Of a stretch of 64,000 bases of DNA, positions 43,644 through 52,666 are shown piece after piece. This DNA is from Pelovirga terrestris (lineage in GTDB: Bacteria; Desulfobacterota; Desulfuromonadia; Desulfuromonadales; Geopsychrobacteraceae), in contig NZ_JACWUN010000006.1 in NCBI RefSeq assembly GCF_014773365.1, positions 62,001 to 126,000 on the forward strand, read 5' to 3'. The notes beneath the pieces were generated by a model. That model was given only the letters and a program-made list of their open reading frames with translations, was not told the origin of the DNA and ran no database searches. The translations under genes were made by a program, and so were the position numbers. Within the stretch, counting starts at the first letter, position 1, and every line of letters starts with the position of its first letter.

Positions 43644-44435
43644 ATGAATGAACATCGCTTCAGCCGGATGCAGTTGTTGGTCGGTGCGTCGGCAATGGAC
43701 AGTCTGGCGGGAGCCTCAGTCGCTGTCTTCGGTATTGGCGGCGTAGGCAGCTACGCGGTGGAGGCTTTAGTAAGAGCAGGTATTGGAAGCCTGACCCTGG
43801 TAGACTTCGATGAAATCTGCGCAACAAACATCAATCGCCAGATCCATGCGCTGGATAGTACCATCGGCCGCTCCAAGGTCGAGGTGATGGCTGAGCGCTG
43901 TCACCAGATCAACCCCGCTTGCCGAATCATTCCCAGGCACGCATTTTATCAGGCCGCAACCGCGCCGGAGCTATTGCCGGCGGGCTACGATTATGTTCTT
44001 GACTGCATCGATCATATCACCGCTAAACTGCACCTGATCGAGAACTGTGTAAAACAGCGGATTTCGGTCATCAGTTCGATGGGCGCCGCTAATAAGCTCG
44101 ACCCGACCCAGATCACGGTTGCTGACATCAGCGCCACAGAAAAATGTCGTCTGGCCCGGATTATCCGCAAGGAGCTGCGGCGGCGCGGGATCGATCAGGG
44201 GGTGCAGGTGGTCTACTCGACGGAAGAATTTCGTCCTTTAAGTGACGAAGCCCATATTTGTGCCGACAACTGCATCTGCCCCAATCGCGAGGAACAACGC
44301 TGGAGTTGCAGCGACCGGCGGGTCATTCTTGGCAGTTCGTCTTATATTCCCCCGATCTTCGGTTTGACCATGGCAGGCGTTGTTGTGCAGACACTGATCG
44401 GCGAGATCAGGTCAGCTACTGACGGCCAGAGCTAG
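43644..44435 (+). CDS. tcdA: tRNA threonylcarbamoyladenosine dehydratase
   Basis: E1-like adenylating enzyme (263 aa) that converts t6A37 to cyclic ct6A in ANN-decoding tRNAs. VFGIGGVGSYAVEALVRAGI (about residues 29-48) is the nucleotide-binding core. LVDFDEICATNINRQIHAL (about 53-71) and VLDCIDHITAKLHLIENC follow. The catalytic-type cysteine region CADNCICPNREEQRWSCSD is near the C-terminus. It starts 40 bp after the TatD stop, beyond the repeat. Confidence 0.93.
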   Translation: MNEHRFSRMQLLVGASAMDSLAGASVAVFGIGGVGSYAVEALVRAGIGSLTLVDFDEICATNINRQIHALDSTIGRSKVEVMAERCHQINPACRIIPRHAFYQAATAPELLPAGYDYVLDCIDHITAKLHLIENCVKQRISVISSMGAANKLDPTQITVADISATEKCRLARIIRKELRRRGIDQGVQVVYSTEEFRPLSDEAHICADNCICPNREEQRWSCSDRRVILGSSSYIPPIFGLTMAGVVVQTLIGEIRSATDGQS

Positions 44436-44437
44436 CC

Positions 44438-45331
44438 ATGCCCGGCGCTGCCCCTTTGTGGCAAATTTACCTGAAACTGACTTTTGCCGCCGTGTTCTGG
44501 GGAGGAACATTTATCTCCGGCAAGTTGCTTGCCGCTAGTTTGTCGCCCGCAGTGGCCGCATTTTTGCGCTTTACTCTGGCGGGTGCGGTGCTGCTGGGGC
44601 TTGTCTGGCGGCACCATGGCCATCTGCCACGGATTAATCGGGACGATCTGTTGCCGTTGCTGCTCCTGGGTTTAAGTGGGGTCTTTGCCTACAATGTCTT
44701 TTTTTTCAGCGGGTTAAAGCAGATTGAAGCGAGCCGTGCGGCAGTCATTATTGCCAATAATCCGGTGATGATCGCTATTGGCGCCGCGATCTTTTATGGT
44801 GAGGAGCTTAGTCCGAAAAAGATCATCGGGATTATCCTGTCGGTAGTCGGCGCGATCACGGTTGTCGTGCGCGGAGAATTGAGCCAGTTGTTGACGGGTG
44901 AGGTCGGTTGGGGAGAACTGATGATTTTCGGCTGCGTGCTCAGCTGGACCACCTACTCATTGGTCGGTCGGCGAGCCATGCGCAATTTTTCTCCATTGGT
45001 GGCAGTGACCTACTCAGCCGTTGCCGGGGCTCTGCTGCTGTTGCCTCTTGCGCTACTGTCCGGTCTGGGGCCGCAGGTTGTCGCCGGCAGTTTGACCACC
45101 TGGGGACATATCGGCTATCTGGCGCTGTTCGGCACGGTGCTCGGGTTTGTCTGGTATTATCAGGGGATCGTCCGGATCGGCTCGACCCGCGCCGGGCAGT
45201 TTATCAATATTGTGCCACTGACCGCCGTGTGCCTGTCGGTCCTGTTGCTGGGGGAGCCATTAACCTGGTCACTGTTGGTTGGTCTGCTCCTGGTCAGCGC
45301 CGGTCTTTATCTGACTAACAGATCGTCCTGA
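44438..45331 (+). CDS. EamA/DMT-family transporter
   Basis: About 297 aa with ten hydrophobic segments in two EamA repeats (FAAVFWGGTFISGKLLAASL first; MIFGCVLSWTTYSLVGRRAM second). These drug/metabolite transporters export amino acids, sugars or other small molecules; the substrate cannot be predicted. It starts two bases after tcdA and ends one base before the convergent MFS gene. Confidence 0.88.
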   Translation: MPGAAPLWQIYLKLTFAAVFWGGTFISGKLLAASLSPAVAAFLRFTLAGAVLLGLVWRHHGHLPRINRDDLLPLLLLGLSGVFAYNVFFFSGLKQIEASRAAVIIANNPVMIAIGAAIFYGEELSPKKIIGIILSVVGAITVVVRGELSQLLTGEVGWGELMIFGCVLSWTTYSLVGRRAMRNFSPLVAVTYSAVAGALLLLPLALLSGLGPQVVAGSLTTWGHIGYLALFGTVLGFVWYYQGIVRIGSTRAGQFINIVPLTAVCLSVLLLGEPLTWSLLVGLLLVSAGLYLTNRSS

Positions 45332-46561
45332 TCAAGACTGCCGCCGGCGGCTCCAGAAGAACCACAGGCAGCTGATTCCCTGCAATATTAAGAGGGTAGC
45401 AAAGGCGGCGCGGTATCCTGCAGGAGCATAGCCACCACTGGCGGTGAGGGGAAAGAGGCCGATGATAATACCGACCAGCCACTGGGCACCAAAAGCGCCG
45501 GCAAAGACGAGCAAGTTCAGAACGGAATTGCAGCGGCCGAGAAGATGTTGCGGAAAGCGTTGGGCAAGGATGGCATAGGCCAGAATACCGACGGTGCCCA
45601 GCAGACCGAAACAGATCCAGGAAACGATAGGATAGGCCGGTGTGAGCAGCAATATCAGCTGGCTGACCATAAACAGCAACATGCCGACGGCGGCTATCTG
45701 TTCGGTCGGGATGCCACGGCGATTGAGTCGTTCTGCCAGCATCCCGCTGGTAAAATAGCCAATAATCATCGCTACGGCAATCCACCATAGTCCCAGTGCC
45801 ACATCCCCCCGCTTAAGTCCGGCCACATCGCGTAGCCAGGGCCCGGCCCACAACCCCTGTAACGACAAATAGGCCGCCTGGCTGGTCATTGCCCAGGGGA
45901 CAATCTGCCAGAACGATGGTGTCAGTACGACACTTTTTAACCCCTGGAGCTGTTGTAACAAGGTTTCGGGCACCTGTTGTCGTGGCTGTTCCGGGACAAC
46001 AAAAAAGACGATCAGGGCGACCATAAGGGTTGAAAGAGCGAGCACCAAAAACAGCCCGCGCCAGTCGGTCAGGGCCATGGCCGCTTCCACTGGAGTGGTC
46101 GCAAGCAATGCACCAATCCCACCGGATACCATCTGCACCCCGTTGGCAAAGGCCAGACGTTCTCGCGGGAGCCAGCTGGCGAAAGCTTTGAATGCTGCCA
46201 TCAGGCAGGCGCAGACCCCCAGGCCAATCAGCGCGCGTCCGATCAATAAGCCGGTAAGGCTGTGGGATAACGCAAAGATCAGGGCGCCGGCAGCAGCAAA
46301 CAGCAGCAGAATCCCTTCGACCCGCCGGGAACCATAGCGATCAAGCAGGATGCCCAGGGGGAGCTGAAAGGCGGCGAAGCAGAGAAAATAGATCGATGTC
46401 AGCAGTCCCAGATCGGCAGCGGTAAGACCGAGGTCGGCGATCAGATCGGGGGCAATAACGGCGTTGACGCTGCGAAACAGATAGGAGATGGCGTATCCCA
46501 GTCCGAAGGGGACAAAAAGGCGCAACAGCAGTCTGATGGAGATGTTCTCCGGGCGGGTCAT
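45332..46561 (-). CDS. MFS transporter
   Basis: About 409 aa with 12 hydrophobic segments. The conserved loop after segment 2 (LPLGILLDRYGSRRVEGILL) and TM4-5 RALIGLGVCACLMAAFKAFA are MFS signatures. The start is ATG at 46561; the neighbouring glgC gene is divergent. The substrate class is not evident (the SPNS/sugar-phosphate-like look is only an impression). Confidence 0.87.
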   Translation of the reverse strand: MTRPENISIRLLLRLFVPFGLGYAISYLFRSVNAVIAPDLIADLGLTAADLGLLTSIYFLCFAAFQLPLGILLDRYGSRRVEGILLLFAAAGALIFALSHSLTGLLIGRALIGLGVCACLMAAFKAFASWLPRERLAFANGVQMVSGGIGALLATTPVEAAMALTDWRGLFLVLALSTLMVALIVFFVVPEQPRQQVPETLLQQLQGLKSVVLTPSFWQIVPWAMTSQAAYLSLQGLWAGPWLRDVAGLKRGDVALGLWWIAVAMIIGYFTSGMLAERLNRRGIPTEQIAAVGMLLFMVSQLILLLTPAYPIVSWICFGLLGTVGILAYAILAQRFPQHLLGRCNSVLNLLVFAGAFGAQWLVGIIIGLFPLTASGGYAPAGYRAAFATLLILQGISCLWFFWSRRRQS

Positions 46562-46751
46562 GGCAGCTCATGATTGAAAAATCAAAAAAACTGTGTCAGG
46601 AATTGCGCCCATTAAAGCCGATGAACAGTTTACGGGCAACTGCTTTCTTTTCGACCGGAAAGCGTCCAATCCAAGAGACAATTCTGCAAGGAACGTGTAC
46701 AATGGAATTTTATTCCACCAATGAAGGTTTTGCACCGGAAGGGAGTTGTCT

Positions 46752-48035
46752 ATGAGTTCACAGCCCGAGCCTCATATCGTCTATCGTTACGTCAGCCATC
46801 TCGTCAAGGACACCTTTGCCCTGGTTCTGGCCGGTGGGCGTGGTAGTCGATTGCATGAATTGACGGAATGGCGTGCCAAGCCCGCTGTTTATTTCGGCGG
46901 GAAGTACCGGATTATAGATTTTCCACTGTCCAACTGCGTTAATTCAGGGATTCGCCGGATCGGGGTGTTGACCCAGTATAAATCCCATTCCCTGATCCGC
47001 CATCTGGTGCGCGGCTGGAGTCATTTTAAAAAGGAATTAGGCGAATTTGTCGAGATTCTGCCCGCGTCTCAGCGTTTTTCCGAGGAGTGGTATCAGGGAA
47101 CGGCAGATGCGGTTTATCAGAACATGGATATTATCCGTGCGGAAAAACCCAAATACGTTCTGATTCTTTCAGGAGACCATATTTATCGTCAGGATTATCG
47201 CGATATGCTCTTGCATCATGTTGAAAGTGGCGCAGATATGACGGTCTCCTGCATGGAGGTTCCGGTTGCGGAAGCGGCCGGCGCTTTCGGCGTCATGACG
47301 GTGGATGACGACATGCGGATTGTACGGTTTGACGAAAAACCCGAACATCCCTCGGAGATTCCCGGTCAACCGGGAATGACCCTGGCATCGATGGGGAACT
47401 ACATCTTTAATACCGAATTTCTCGAAGAAGTATTAACCAGGGATGGCAAAAATCCCGACTCTGAGCATGATTTTGGCAAGAATATCATCCCTGCCATTAT
47501 TAAGAGCCACAATGTCATTGCTTATCCTTTCCGCAATCCGGAAACCAACAAACTGGCCTACTGGCGCGATGTTGGTTCGCTTGACGCCTTCTGGGAAGCG
47601 AATATGGAGCTGATTTCGCCGACTCCGGAGCTGAATCTCTACGACCCTAATTGGCCGGTCTGGACCTATCAGGTGCATTTGCCCCCGGCCAAATTTGTGT
47701 TCAATGACGATGATCGTCGTGGCATGGCGGTTGACTCAACCGTTTCAGGAGGGTGTATCATTTCCGGTTCGCGCCTGAATAAAACCCTGCTGTTCTCCAA
47801 CGTGCGGGTGCATTCCTATTCGACGATTGATGAAACCGTGATTCTGCCCGAGGTTGTTGTTCATCGTAACTGCCGCATCCGTCGGGCGATTATTGATCGA
47901 GGTTGTGAAATTCCGGCGGGTACGGTGATCGGCTACGATTCCGAGCAAGACAAAAACAATGGTTTCCGGATTACCTCCAAGGGGATCGTTCTGGTGACCC
48001 GCGAAATGCTCGGGCAACAGGGTGGATACGCCTGA
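46752..48035 (+). CDS. glgC: Glucose-1-phosphate adenylyltransferase
   Basis: Makes ADP-glucose from ATP and glucose 1-phosphate, the committed step of glycogen synthesis. The nucleotidyltransferase P-loop [16 protein letters not shown] (about 24-39) is followed by [19 protein letters not shown], the regulatory/substrate region [12 protein letters not shown], and a left-handed beta-helix at the C-terminus ([20 protein letters not shown]). About 427 aa, as in the bacterial homotetramer. The ATG at 46752 follows GGGAG (46740-46744). No glgA, glgB or glgP is adjacent. Confidence 0.95.
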   Translation: MSSQPEPHIVYRYVSHLVKDTFALVLAGGRGSRLHELTEWRAKPAVYFGGKYRIIDFPLSNCVNSGIRRIGVLTQYKSHSLIRHLVRGWSHFKKELGEFVEILPASQRFSEEWYQGTADAVYQNMDIIRAEKPKYVLILSGDHIYRQDYRDMLLHHVESGADMTVSCMEVPVAEAAGAFGVMTVDDDMRIVRFDEKPEHPSEIPGQPGMTLASMGNYIFNTEFLEEVLTRDGKNPDSEHDFGKNIIPAIIKSHNVIAYPFRNPETNKLAYWRDVGSLDAFWEANMELISPTPELNLYDPNWPVWTYQVHLPPAKFVFNDDDRRGMAVDSTVSGGCIISGSRLNKTLLFSNVRVHSYSTIDETVILPEVVVHRNCRIRRAIIDRGCEIPAGTVIGYDSEQDKNNGFRITSKGIVLVTREMLGQQGGYA

Positions 48036-48056
48036 TTCGGCAGCTGGCTGCTGCGA

Positions 48057-48461
48057 TTATAGACCTGTTCCGGGCTCTTCATTGACAGCAAGAAGATAGC
48101 CATTCGGATCCTGTAACCAGAGTTCGCGGCGCTGGTGCTCGCGATCATCCAGTTCATAGAGGATCGGCCAGTTGTGATGACGGGCAGTGCGGTAAATATC
48201 ATCAAGTTCGCTGCATTCCAGCTCAAGGACAACCCCGGCGCCGAGCAGAGTGCGACTTAGATGCTGGAACAGTGCCGGGTGTTGCTGTTCCAGACTGGAT
48301 AATGACTGGAACACCAGGCGCAGGTTGTCGCTGCAGATCAGCAGGGCGGTTACGGTGTTTCGTGAATCGGTCAGTCGTTGGATCGAGAGTCCCGGTAGTT
48401 GGCGATAGAAGTCATAGGTGGTATCCAGATCAATTGCCGCAAAGGTCATATTTAGCTGCAT
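48057..48461 (-). CDS. VOC (glyoxalase/bleomycin-resistance fold) protein
   Basis: About 134 aa with the paired beta-alpha-beta-beta-beta layout of the vicinal oxygen chelate superfamily (LNMTFAAIDLDTTYDFYRQL at the start; ELWLQDPNGYLLAVNEEPG at the end). No confident set of metal ligands can be assigned, so catalysis is uncertain. The ATG at 48461 gives the standard N-terminus; the longer frame has no support. It is convergent with glgC. Confidence 0.8.
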   Translation of the reverse strand: MQLNMTFAAIDLDTTYDFYRQLPGLSIQRLTDSRNTVTALLICSDNLRLVFQSLSSLEQQHPALFQHLSRTLLGAGVVLELECSELDDIYRTARHHNWPILYELDDREHQRRELWLQDPNGYLLAVNEEPGTGL

Positions 48462-48556
48462 GGTCAGACTCCATAAAAAATTCAATGAACGGCTCTGTGC
48501 TGTTTTGCGGAGGGACACTCAAGTCTGATTGATTTTATTTTTGCCTCTGTGTTTTA

Positions 48557-49081
48557 ATGCCGCAGGTTATGACAGAACAAGGTATGTGTCGAGTATTCAT
48601 TGGTCTGGGTGGCAATCTGGGAGAACCGTTGGCGCGATTTTTAGAGGTCCGCCAGGCGTTTGCAGATCATCCGCAGATAACCGTTGTGGCCAGTTCCCCC
48701 TTGTACCGAACAGCGCCGGTCGGTGGTCCGGCAGGGCAGCCTGACTACCTCAATGCCGTACTTGAGTTGGCAACGCGTCTCCCTCCGCTGGAGCTGCTTG
48801 AGTACTGCCTTGAACTGGAACGTCGGGGCGGTCGCCGACGTGAGGTGCGCTGGGGTGCCCGAACCATCGATATTGATCTGCTGCTGGTAGACAACCTGAT
48901 TTGTTCAACATCCCGGTTGACGCTCCCCCATCCACACCTGCATGAGCGTTCATTTGTTCTGCAGCCGCTGGCTGATCTGGCCGCAGATCTGATCCATCCC
49001 CGTTCTGGTCGCATGGTATCAGAGATACTGACCTCCCTGCCCCGTGCGGCTGGCGACATTCAATTACAAGGTGCCTGGTAA
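48557..49081 (+). CDS. folK: Hydroxymethyldihydropterin pyrophosphokinase
   Basis: Transfers pyrophosphate from ATP to 6-hydroxymethyl-7,8-dihydropterin in folate synthesis. FIGLGGNLGEPLARFLEVRQ lies at the N-terminus, and the conserved RWGARTIDIDLLLVDNLIC and LPHPHLHERSFVLQPLADLA motifs follow (about residues 96-150). Starts at 48557, 48569 and 48584 are all in frame, and none has a strong ribosome site; the one at 48584 would give the family-normal N-terminus. It overlaps the start of no other gene, but the PP0621-like gene begins four bases after its stop. Confidence 0.93.
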   Translation: MPQVMTEQGMCRVFIGLGGNLGEPLARFLEVRQAFADHPQITVVASSPLYRTAPVGGPAGQPDYLNAVLELATRLPPLELLEYCLELERRGGRRREVRWGARTIDIDLLLVDNLICSTSRLTLPHPHLHERSFVLQPLADLAADLIHPRSGRMVSEILTSLPRAAGDIQLQGAW

Positions 49082-49085
49082 GCTG

Positions 49086-49355
49086 ATGATCAAGTTGTTG
49101 CTGCTAATCCTGTTGGGTTTTGTCCTCTATTCTTTTTTTCTGTCTCTGACCCGCCCGAAGGCTAATCTTCCCCCCAAACATCATCAGAACCGGCAGGTTA
49201 AGGGTGATGTCATGGTGGAGGATCCGGTCTGCGGAACCTGCCTGCCGCAGGAGGATGCAATCACGGCGCGGATCAAGGGCAGCGATTACTACTTTTGCTC
49301 CAAGGACTGTCTTGAGCGTTTCAAGGACAGTGATAACGATCCCCCCCAATCCTGA
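49086..49355 (+). CDS. PP0621-like small membrane protein with metal-binding motif
   Basis: About 89 aa. One N-terminal membrane segment (IKLLLLILLGFVLYSFFLSL) is followed by a short linker and a CxxC-type pocket (DPVCGTCLPQ, then YYFCSKDCLERFK). The late CxxxC spacing is that of YHS/TRASH domains that bind heavy metals. PP0621-family proteins have this layout. It begins four bases after folK. Confidence 0.75.
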   Translation: MIKLLLLILLGFVLYSFFLSLTRPKANLPPKHHQNRQVKGDVMVEDPVCGTCLPQEDAITARIKGSDYYFCSKDCLERFKDSDNDPPQS

Positions 49356-49371
49356 TTGAAGGAGTCATTTA

Positions 49372-50016
49372 ATGAAGTTCTTTATCGATACCGCAGAAGT
49401 AGCGGAAATCCGTGCCGCCCATGAACTGGGACTGGTTGACGGTGTCACCACTAACCCCTCACTCATTGCCAAGAGTGGCCGTGATTTTACCGAGGTTATC
49501 ACCGAAATTGCCGGCTTTGTTGATGGCCCGATTTCGGCCGAGGTGATTGCCCTCGATGCCGAAGGGATGATCAAGGAAGGCAAAGAGCTGGCCAAGATCC
49601 ACCAGAATATTGTCATCAAGGTGCCCATGACCACTGAAGGTCTCAAGGCCACCAAGGAGTTCAGTCGACTGGGGATCAATATCAATGTCACCCTGATTTT
49701 TTCACCGTTGCAGGCGCTGCTGGCCGCCAAGGCGGGTGCGACCTATGTTTCCCCCTTTGTCGGGCGGCTCGATGATGTGGGTCACGAAGGGATGGAAGGG
49801 GTCGAGCAGATCCGCACCATCTATGATAACTATGGTTACGATACGCAGATCATCGTGGCCTCGGTACGCTCTCCCTTGCACGTTCTCCATGCCGGACTGA
49901 TCGGCGCCGATATCTGCACCATCCCCTTTGCGGTGATGAAGCAGCTGGCCCATCACCCTCTCACCGATGTCGGCATCGAAAAGTTTCTGGCTGACTGGAA
50001 CAAAGCCAAGGCGTAA
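49372..50016 (+). CDS. Transaldolase-like / fructose-6-phosphate aldolase
   Basis: 214 aa, the length of the short FSA/TalC subfamily. Motifs: [11 protein letters not shown] at the start, [17 protein letters not shown] (about 20-36), the Schiff-base lysine in IVIKVPMT (about residue 84), and [20 protein letters not shown] (about 105-124). The same fold performs either transaldolase or fructose-6-phosphate aldolase chemistry, and sequence alone does not settle it. In organisms of this kind it usually serves as the pentose-phosphate transaldolase. It is followed by a clear terminator. Confidence 0.9.
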   Translation: MKFFIDTAEVAEIRAAHELGLVDGVTTNPSLIAKSGRDFTEVITEIAGFVDGPISAEVIALDAEGMIKEGKELAKIHQNIVIKVPMTTEGLKATKEFSRLGININVTLIFSPLQALLAAKAGATYVSPFVGRLDDVGHEGMEGVEQIRTIYDNYGYDTQIIVASVRSPLHVLHAGLIGADICTIPFAVMKQLAHHPLTDVGIEKFLADWNKAKA

Positions 50017-50042
50017 TTCGCCCAACAAGCAGTGATCACCGG

Positions 50043-50082
50043 CGCCGGTAATCTGACAGTTGCTCAGATACCGGCGTTTTTT
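50043..50082 (+). terminator. Intrinsic terminator after the transaldolase gene
   Basis: CGCCGGTAATCTG (50043-50055) pairs with CAGATACCGGCG (50065-50076), with one bulge, around a nine-base loop, followed by six T residues. It separates this gene from sucCD. Confidence 0.9.
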
Positions 50083-50251
50083 AGTTTCCAGCTCTTGATC
50101 CCATTTTTTCAGCCAAACTAAAAAATTCATCGACAATATGGTCAGACCACTTGACAGTATGCCGGTAGTTCAGGTAGATGTTGGTTGTTTTGCTAGTCCT
50201 TTGTTTCAGCGCTAGTTTCACATCCGTTTTTTCTAACCAGGTGAGGTCACG

Positions 50252-51415
50252 ATGAATATTCACGAGTATCAAGCCAAGGCAATCCTGCGCAATTTCGGAG
50301 TTCCGGTTCCGGATGGGCATGTAGTCTACAACAGTAACCTGGCCCGCGACTGGGCCCGGCGGTTGGGCGACGGCCCTTGGGCGGTCAAGGCCCAGATCCA
50401 TGCCGGCGGGCGGGGCAAGGGTGGCGGTGTCAAGATTGCCAAGACGGCTGACGAGGTCAGGCAATACGCCAAGGATATGTTCGGAATGACTCTGATTACC
50501 CACCAGACTGGCCCGGAAGGGAAAACCGTTAAACGGGTTTTGGTGGAAAATGCCAGTAATATCGCTGATGAGTTTTATATTTCCTTTCTGGTCGATCGCG
50601 CCACCGATCGCGTGACCCTGATGGCGTCGGCGGAAGGGGGTATGGATATCGAAGAGGTCGCCGCCAAAACCCCGGAAAAGATTTTCTTTGAGGCCGTCGA
50701 CCCGGTCGTTGGCCTGACCGCCTTCCAGGCCCGTAAAGTGGCTTTCAAGCTCGGTTTTGCCATGCCTCAGGTCAAGCAGGCAGTGCCGTTATTCCTGAAC
50801 CTGTACAAGGCCTTTGTTGAAGCGGACTGCTCTTTGCTTGAAATCAATCCGATGATCCTCACGGCAGAAGGGGATCTGCTCTGCATCGATGCCAAACTGA
50901 ATTTCGATGATAACGCTCTCTTCCGCCACCTGCGGATTCGTGATCTGCGTGATTACGATGAAGAAGATCCGATGGAAATCGAAGCCTCCCAGTACGACCT
51001 CTCCTACATTGCCCTAGATGGCAATATTGGCTGTATGGTCAACGGTGCCGGGTTGGCCATGGCAACCATGGATATTATCAAACATACCGGGGGTGAGCCG
51101 GCCAACTTCCTCGATGTCGGGGGCGGCGCGACGATTGAACGGGTAACCGAAGCCTTCAAGATTATTCTCTCTGATGACAAGGTTAAAGGGATTCTCGTCA
51201 ATATTTTTGGTGGCATCATGAAGTGCGATGTTATCGCCACCGGCATTATTGAAGCGGCTAAGCAAGTCGGAGTCAGCATTCCTCTGGTGGTGCGTCTTGA
51301 GGGCACCAATGTCGAAAAAGGACGCCAGCTGCTGGCTGAGTCGGGGTTGAACATTGTCAGTGCCGAAGGGATGGCTGACGCGGCCGAAAAAATTGTCAAA
51401 GCTGTCAACGGCTAA
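50252..51415 (+). CDS. sucC: Succinyl-CoA synthetase beta subunit
   Basis: Nucleotide-binding subunit of the TCA cycle enzyme that interconverts succinyl-CoA and succinate with ATP or GTP. ATP-grasp parts seen: [20 protein letters not shown] at the start, [15 protein letters not shown] (about 50-64), and [20 protein letters not shown] (about 198-217). The ligase core [20 protein letters not shown] is near 255-275. Length (387 aa) is standard. It lies 14 bp ahead of sucD. Confidence 0.97.
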   Translation: MNIHEYQAKAILRNFGVPVPDGHVVYNSNLARDWARRLGDGPWAVKAQIHAGGRGKGGGVKIAKTADEVRQYAKDMFGMTLITHQTGPEGKTVKRVLVENASNIADEFYISFLVDRATDRVTLMASAEGGMDIEEVAAKTPEKIFFEAVDPVVGLTAFQARKVAFKLGFAMPQVKQAVPLFLNLYKAFVEADCSLLEINPMILTAEGDLLCIDAKLNFDDNALFRHLRIRDLRDYDEEDPMEIEASQYDLSYIALDGNIGCMVNGAGLAMATMDIIKHTGGEPANFLDVGGGATIERVTEAFKIILSDDKVKGILVNIFGGIMKCDVIATGIIEAAKQVGVSIPLVVRLEGTNVEKGRQLLAESGLNIVSAEGMADAAEKIVKAVNG

Positions 51416-51429
51416 GGAGAATAAACGCG

Positions 51430-52302
51430 ATGAGTATTCTGATCGATAAAAATACCAAGGTGATTACCCAGGGGATTACCGGTGCAACAGGCCTTTTTCA
51501 TGCCCAGGGCGCCCGTGATTACGGCACCCAGATGGTGGGGGGGGTAACCCCCGGCAAGGGCGGGACCAAGGTTGACGGCTTTCCTATTTTTAATACCGTA
51601 GAAGATGCGGTCAAAGAGACCGGCGCCACCGCATCGGTTATCTACGTCCCACCGATCGGTAGTGCCGATGCCATTATGGAAGCCGTTGATGCCGGCATTG
51701 AGCTGGTGATCTGTATCACCGAGGGTGTCCCGGTTCTGGATATGGTCAAGGTGCGTAAATATATGGATGGGCGCAACTGCCGTCTGATCGGTCCCAACTG
51801 CCCCGGCGTGATTACCCCCGGCGAATGTAAGATCGGCATTATGCCCGGCTATATCCACAAGCCCGGACCGGTTGGTGTTGTCTCCCGTTCCGGTACCCTG
51901 ACCTATGAAGCAGTATGGCAGCTGACTAGCCGTAACATCGGTCAGTCAACCTGTGTCGGTATCGGTGGTGACCCGGTCAACGGCACCAGCCATCTGGATG
52001 TATTGAAGATGTTTGAAACCGATCCCAAAACCAAGGCGGTTATCATGATCGGTGAGATCGGCGGTAATGCTGAAGAAGAGGCTGCGGCCTATGTGCGCGA
52101 TCACATGACCAAGCCGGTCGCTGCCTTTATTGCCGGTGCCACGGCGCCTGCAGGCAAGCGCATGGGCCATGCCGGCGCGATTATCTCCGGGGGTAAGGGT
52201 GATGCCGCCAGTAAAAAGGCTTTTCTGGCCGAGTGCGGTATCAGCGTAGCTGACTCGCCGGCCGATATGGCAACGGCCCTGCTGAAAATCTGGACCCCCT
52301 GA
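51430..52302 (+). CDS. sucD: Succinyl-CoA synthetase alpha subunit
   Basis: 290 aa CoA-binding subunit. The N-terminal CoA fold begins [40 protein letters not shown] (about 118-137) is the ligase signature. The phosphohistidine is in [19 protein letters not shown] (His about 240). It pairs with sucC and is followed by a strong terminator. Confidence 0.97.
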   Translation: MSILIDKNTKVITQGITGATGLFHAQGARDYGTQMVGGVTPGKGGTKVDGFPIFNTVEDAVKETGATASVIYVPPIGSADAIMEAVDAGIELVICITEGVPVLDMVKVRKYMDGRNCRLIGPNCPGVITPGECKIGIMPGYIHKPGPVGVVSRSGTLTYEAVWQLTSRNIGQSTCVGIGGDPVNGTSHLDVLKMFETDPKTKAVIMIGEIGGNAEEEAAAYVRDHMTKPVAAFIAGATAPAGKRMGHAGAIISGGKGDAASKKAFLAECGISVADSPADMATALLKIWTP

Positions 52303-52328
52303 TAGATTTTAAGCAGGCATTTTGATGA

Positions 52329-52367
52329 ACGCCAAAGGGACGGGCCGCCAGCTCGTCCCTTTGGCGT
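52329..52367 (+). terminator. Intrinsic terminator after sucCD
   Basis: ACGCCAAAGGGACG (52329-52342) pairs perfectly with CGTCCCTTTGGCGT (52354-52367) and is followed by TTCATTCG. It is bidirectional in form. Confidence 0.85.
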
Positions 52368-52407
52368 TTCATTCGTTTGTTCGGCGCTGTCAGGTCAACA
52401 TCAATTA

Positions 52408-52500
52408 GCCACCAAGGCTCCAAGAAGAGAAAAAGCAGTTTTGGTTAAAACAAGACACATTTGCTTTGTTTTTCTTGGAGACCTTGGCGTCTTGGAGGCC
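52408..52500. repeat. CCAAG-unit palindromic repeat, copy 2
   Basis: The left arm (52408-52434) reads GCCACCAAGGCTCCAAGAAG; the right arm (52471-52500) reads CTTGGAGACCTTGGCGTCTT and GGAGGC. This is the same arrangement as copy 1 at 16684-16787, with a shorter loop. It is in the 364 bp gap between sucD and the NtrC-type gene. The rest of that gap (52501-52666) shows no gene; a short open frame there overlaps the repeat and is not convincing. Confidence 0.75.
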
Positions 52501-52666
52501 TGATGTTTTGCCCGGAATCCTGAACCCTGATCAGGGGCTGACCAGTCATATCAGATTTCTTTTGATTGCCCATCTGCTAAAACAGGGCTATCCTTTTTGT
52601 CATGGACAGGCACGGAGTCTGCCGGAAGAAAAACGTTCAATGTTGGTTCACCAATAGAGGAGGGTT

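Noticed and set aside
46570-46755. Short open frame of 61 codons before glgC.
   Set aside because: No ribosome site, no protein-like composition and it overlaps the glgC ribosome binding region. Treated as leader sequence.
52466-52657. Short open frame between sucD and the NtrC gene.
   Set aside because: It overlaps the CCAAG repeat arm and has no motif or ribosome site.
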